Shown in pieces: positions 15,488 through 17,959 of a stretch of 17,959 nt of DNA (position 1 is the stretch's first letter; the number at the start of each line of letters is the position of its first letter). The stretch is from Betaproteobacteria bacterium (lineage in GTDB: Bacteria; Pseudomonadota; Gammaproteobacteria; Burkholderiales; SG8-39): positions 1 through 17,959 of the forward strand of contig QYQC01000237.1 of NCBI GenBank assembly GCA_007280315.1, read 5' to 3'. The translations under genes were made by a program, and so were the position numbers. The notes under the pieces were generated by a model. That model had not been told where the DNA came from. It saw nothing but the letters and a program-made list of their open reading frames with translations, and did not search any database.

Positions 15488-15515
15488 TTGACAAGTCTTA
15501 TATCTTATATATGAT
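15488..15515 (+). promoter_or_regulatory. Sigma70-type promoter of aceA with tandem operator-like repeat in the spacer
   Basis: TTGACA (15488-15493, perfect) and TATGAT (15510-15515, 5 of 6) are 16 bp apart. The spacer consists of AG plus two adjacent copies of TCTTATA (15496-15502 and 15503-15509). On the minus strand these copies read TATAAG and could serve as the -10 of icd, whose leader would then be about 40 nt. A protein bound here could control both directions. Confidence 0.65.
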
Positions 15516-15651
15516 ACACTATCTGTATTCGGACAGGTTCGTATTTTACTCCGGTTCGGCACTCGATTCGATGCGGCAGGTCCGGACTTGAACGAAGGCG
15601 GTCAGCAGTGGCGCGGCACTATTGCTGTCGGATTGGTTGAACGAATGAATC

Positions 15652-15672
15652 CACGGGAAGGCTGTTCCCGTG
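15652..15672 (+). other. Hairpin 1 in the aceA leader
   Basis: CACGGGAA, loop GGCTG, TTCCCGTG: an 8-bp perfect stem. No T run follows, so it is not an intrinsic terminator. Confidence 0.6.
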
Positions 15673-15681
15673 CTGTACAAA

Positions 15682-15712
15682 CCGGGCCGATGCTGACCGC
15701 ATCGGCACCCGG
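15682..15712 (+). other. Hairpin 2 in the aceA leader, with a competing pairing partner
   Basis: The inner stem CCGATGC/GCATCGG (7 bp, loop TGACC) is extended by CCGGG/CCCGG (5 bp) past a 2-nt bulge. The same CCCGG (15708-15712) could pair with a second CCGGG at 15732-15736, part of a repeated ACCGGGCCG. Two exclusive folds are therefore possible. Confidence 0.55.
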
Positions 15713-15874
15713 CGGATGGCCGGCAACGATACCGGGCCGTCAGAGGTGGCGCACCCAAACAGGGTTGTGCATGGCGGGAAGGCGGGAGTCTCTCACCCGG
15801 CGGGGGCTCTTCGATCGCCGACACAAGGCAGGCGCATAGTGCGCACTGTCCGTTAAATTTTTCGAGAGGAAATC

Positions 15875-17182
15875 ATGAACCATCGAGACCAGGAAATTGC
15901 CAAGATCAAGAAGGATTGGGCCGAGAATCCGCGCTGGAAGGGCGTCAAGCGGGGCTACACGGCGGAAGATGTCTATCGACTGCGCGGGTCGGTACAGGTC
16001 GAGCATACGCTGGCCAAGCGCGGCGCGGAAAAGCTGTGGAAAATGACCCAGGAAATGCCGTTCGTCAACTCGCTCGGCGCGGTCACCGGCAATCAGGCGA
16101 TGCAGCAGGTAAAGGCCGGAGTTCCTGCGATTTATCTGTCGGGCTGGCAGGTCGCAGCGGATGCCAACGACAGCCTGTCGATGTATCCGGACCAGTCGCT
16201 GTATGCCGTAACCAGCGTGCCGACGGTGGTAAAGCGGATCAACAATGCCCTTTCGCGCGCGGATCAGATTCAGCATATGGAAGGCAAGGGCGATATCGAC
16301 TTCTTCGCACCCATCGTGGCCGACGCCGAAGCGGGCTTCGGCGGTGTGCTCAATGCACACGAGCTGATGCGTGCCATGATCGAAGCTGGCGCCGCCGGCG
16401 TGCACTTCGAGGATCAGCTCGCTTCGGTGAAAAAATGCGGCCACATGGGCGGCAAGGTGCTGGTGCCGACGCAGGAGGCGGTGCAAAAACTGGTCGCCGC
16501 GCGGCTCGCAGCCGACACCATGGGTGTGCCGACGCTCATTCTGGCGCGCACCGATGCCGAGGCCGCAAATCTGGTCACCTCGGACGTGGACGAGAACGAC
16601 AAACCGTTCCTCACTGGCGAACGTACGGCCGAAGGTTTTTACCGTGTCAAGAACGGTTTCGAACAAGCGCTCTCGCGCGGCATCGCCTACGCCGAGTATG
16701 CCGACATGGTGTGGTGCGAGACCGGCACACCGGATCTGGATTTCGCCAGGAGATTTGCTGAAGGCGTGCAGAAGAAACATCCGGGCAAGATGCTCGCCTA
16801 CAACTGCTCGCCTTCGTTCAACTGGAAACGCAATCTGGATGACGCCACCATCGCCAAGTTTCAGCGCGAACTGGGCGCCATGGGCTACAAGTTCCAGTTC
16901 ATCACCCTGGCCGGATTCCATGCGCTCAACTACTCCATGTTCGAGCTTGCTTACGGTTACGCGCGCAACAACATGACCGCCTTCGTCGAACTGCAGCAAA
17001 AGGAATTCGCTGCGGCCGAAAAGGGCTTCACCGCGGTCAAGCACCAGCGCGAAGTCGGCACCAGCTATTTCGACGATTTGACGCAAGTGGTACAAGGGGG
17101 CAAGTCGTCGACCACGGCGTTGCACGGATCGACCGAAGACGAACAGTTCTTCGACGCACCGAAAAAAATAAAGGCCGCCTGA
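15875..17182 (+). CDS. aceA: Isocitrate lyase
   Basis: Splits isocitrate into glyoxylate and succinate, the first step of the glyoxylate bypass for growth on acetate or fatty acids. 435 residues, matching E. coli (434). The catalytic loop KKCGHMGGKVL has Cys188. DAEAGFGG (150-157) holds the Mg-binding acids, HFEDQLASVKKCGH is intact, and NCSPSFNWKR is the glyoxylate-site motif. AGAGGA precedes the ATG. It is divergent from icd and ends at its own terminator, so it is a single-gene unit; malate synthase is not in the window. Confidence 0.97.
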   Translation: MNHRDQEIAKIKKDWAENPRWKGVKRGYTAEDVYRLRGSVQVEHTLAKRGAEKLWKMTQEMPFVNSLGAVTGNQAMQQVKAGVPAIYLSGWQVAADANDSLSMYPDQSLYAVTSVPTVVKRINNALSRADQIQHMEGKGDIDFFAPIVADAEAGFGGVLNAHELMRAMIEAGAAGVHFEDQLASVKKCGHMGGKVLVPTQEAVQKLVAARLAADTMGVPTLILARTDAEAANLVTSDVDENDKPFLTGERTAEGFYRVKNGFEQALSRGIAYAEYADMVWCETGTPDLDFARRFAEGVQKKHPGKMLAYNCSPSFNWKRNLDDATIAKFQRELGAMGYKFQFITLAGFHALNYSMFELAYGYARNNMTAFVELQQKEFAAAEKGFTAVKHQREVGTSYFDDLTQVVQGGKSSTTALHGSTEDEQFFDAPKKIKAA

Positions 17183-17202
17183 GTTCGGCTGGATGCCGGG
17201 TC

Positions 17203-17233
17203 ACGCCGCAGCGCGGTATGCTGCGGCGTTTTT
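17203..17233 (+). terminator. Rho-independent terminator of aceA
   Basis: CGCCGCAG (17204-17211), 9-nt loop, CTGCGGCG (17221-17228), then TTTTT, 21 nt after the aceA stop. Confidence 0.9.
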
Positions 17234-17259
17234 CATGGTCAGCGCGAAACGCGCATAAT
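17230..17259 (+). promoter_or_regulatory. Possible promoter of the pseudouridine synthase gene
   Basis: CATAAT (17254-17259, 5 of 6) lies 32 bp before the start. TTTTCA (17230-17235), 18 bp upstream, would overlap the T run of the aceA terminator. Weak. Confidence 0.3.
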
Positions 17260-17290
17260 GATTCAATAACTGTCCGGTGCGCGCACGGCC

Positions 17291-17842
17291 ATGGCAACCG
17301 TAATACTTTTCAACAAGCCCTTCGGCGTGCTGTGCCAGTTCACCTCGGCGGCAAGGCGTCCCTGCCTCAAGGACTACGTGCCGGTCCGGGACGTTTATCC
17401 TGCGGGGCGGCTGGATACGGACAGCGAGGGTCTGTTGGTTCTCACCGGCGACGGTGCGCTGCAGGCGCGCATTGCGGAGCCCACGCGCAAACTGGCCAAG
17501 ACCTACTGGGCGCAGGTCGAGGGTTTGCCCACCGCGGAAGCGCTGAGGGCGCTGGGCGGCGGGCTGGACTTGGGCGATTTTGTTACCCTGCCGAGCGTCG
17601 TGCGACATATCGACCAGCCTGCGGGTCTGTGGCCGCGCAACCCGCCGATTCGGGTACGACAGCGCATTCCGACGGCGTGGCTCGAGCTGAAATTGGAGGA
17701 AGGCAAGAACCGTCAGGTAAGGCGCATGACCGCCAAGGTCGGGCACCCAACGTTGCGCCTGATTCGATGGGCGGTGGGTCCGTGGACTCTGGACGGGCTT
17801 GCCCCGGGTCAATGGCGCGAGGCGGACCTGCCCGAGACATGA
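17291..17842 (+). CDS. rluE: 23S rRNA pseudouridine synthase, RluE type
   Basis: Isomerises a specific uridine of 23S rRNA (U2457 in E. coli for RluE). 183 residues, of the RsuA/RluB/RluE class: KPFGVLCQF at the start, the catalytic Asp42 in AGRLDTDSEGLLVLT, KTYWAQVEG, and the late LEEGKNRQVRRM signature. There is no N-terminal S4 domain, which separates RluE from RsuA, RluB and RluF. In E. coli rluE also lies close to icd, which supports the assignment. Target position is inferred from family and context. It follows the aceA terminator by 57 bp, with a poor ribosome-binding site. Confidence 0.88.
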   Translation: MATVILFNKPFGVLCQFTSAARRPCLKDYVPVRDVYPAGRLDTDSEGLLVLTGDGALQARIAEPTRKLAKTYWAQVEGLPTAEALRALGGGLDLGDFVTLPSVVRHIDQPAGLWPRNPPIRVRQRIPTAWLELKLEEGKNRQVRRMTAKVGHPTLRLIRWAVGPWTLDGLAPGQWREADLPET

Positions 17843-17895
17843 ATGTAAGCTGTCAACCGAGGTGCCCTGGCAAGCGTTACTGAGGCTGACAGCGC

Positions 17896-17901
17896 TATAC
17901 T
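17896..17901 (+). promoter_or_regulatory. Possible -10 element for the gene at the right edge
   Basis: TATACT (5 of 6), 37 bp before the next ATG. No clear -35 upstream. Confidence 0.4.
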
Positions 17902-17938
17902 GCATGTCACCAAACCATATCTTCTGAGAGGAACGTTC

Positions 17939-17959
17939 ATGAACAAGCTGATCTCCGCA
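17939..17959 (+). CDS. Start of an unidentified gene (cut by window edge)
   Basis: GAGAGGAAC precedes an ATG at 17939. Only MNKLISA is visible. A Lys followed by hydrophobic residues is compatible with a signal peptide, but the product cannot be named. Confidence 0.6.

Larger units (their letters stand above)
15450..15874. other. 425-bp icd-aceA divergent control region and long aceA leader
   Basis: No credible gene. The left quarter has the icd ribosome-binding site, a T- and A-rich operator-like tandem repeat, and a strong plus-strand promoter. The remaining 350 bp would be transcribed as the untranslated aceA leader, which contains several hairpins. An open frame at 15588-15839 has no ribosome-binding site and no recognisable protein family. 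Confidence 0.7.

Noticed and set aside
15588..15839. Possible small gene of 83 codons in the aceA leader
   Set aside because: No ribosome-binding site, no family resemblance, Arg/Gly-rich as random GC-rich sequence. The hairpins explain the region better.
15740..17125. Long open frame (461 codons) on the minus strand across aceA
   Set aside because: Entirely antisense to a clear isocitrate lyase. The His/Arg-rich composition is that of a GC-rich antisense shadow, with no family motifs.
1..17959. tRNA, rRNA, CRISPR array, intact insertion sequence or prophage
   Set aside because: None seen on either strand by reading. The only repeats are the 81-bp pair, the inverted repeat and the TCTTATA tandem.

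Overview
The window looks like a chromosomal segment of a betaproteobacterium, with coding density and codon use typical of a GC-rich genome. The evidence is the gene content and order: purN/DUF3108/rsmB, rpmG-rpmB-radC divergent from coaBC-dut, and cspA/clpS-clpA/icd/aceA/rluE. A periplasmic sulfide dehydrogenase (fccAB) suggests an organism that oxidises or detoxifies sulfide, so a sulfur-oxidising or related betaproteobacterial lineage is likely. This is inferred from gene families; the genus cannot be read from the sequence.

Layout. (1) 3-4473, plus strand: the 3' part of purN, a secreted DUF3108 protein, rsmB, an exported phospholipase-D-type nuclease and an MscS-type channel. Three of the four junctions overlap by 4 nt (TTGA or ATGA), so this is a translationally coupled operon. 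(2) 4592-5767: a membrane fatty-acid desaturase with an unusual C-terminal helical tail. It is followed by a terminator, an 81-bp second copy of its own 3' end, and a dispersed-type inverted repeat (5915-6001). (3) 6053-7333, minus strand: rpmG (only 51 codons), rpmB and radC. These are divergent from coaBC and dut (7397-9116, plus), the same arrangement as in E. coli. (4) 9147-10862, minus strand: fccA-fccB with a strong sigma70-type promoter, sharing a bidirectional terminator with dut. (5) 10908-13538, minus strand: clpS-clpA, coupled by ATGA. (6) 13888-14094: a cold-shock protein. (7) 14187-17182: icd (minus) and aceA (plus), back to back across 425 bp. (8) 17291-17842: an RluE-type pseudouridine synthase, then the first 7 codons of another gene.

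How the genes work together. Most are housekeeping: purine synthesis, ribosome modification and ribosomal proteins, CoA synthesis, dUTP removal and N-end-rule proteolysis. Three parts stand out. The icd-aceA intergenic region joins the two enzymes that compete for isocitrate. It holds a tandem TCTTATA operator-like repeat lying exactly between the -35 and -10 of a strong aceA promoter, and then a leader of about 350 nt with strong hairpins; this is the best candidate for an undescribed regulatory element. The desaturase locus shows a recent partial duplication. The fccAB pair is an accessory sulfur module set between core genes.
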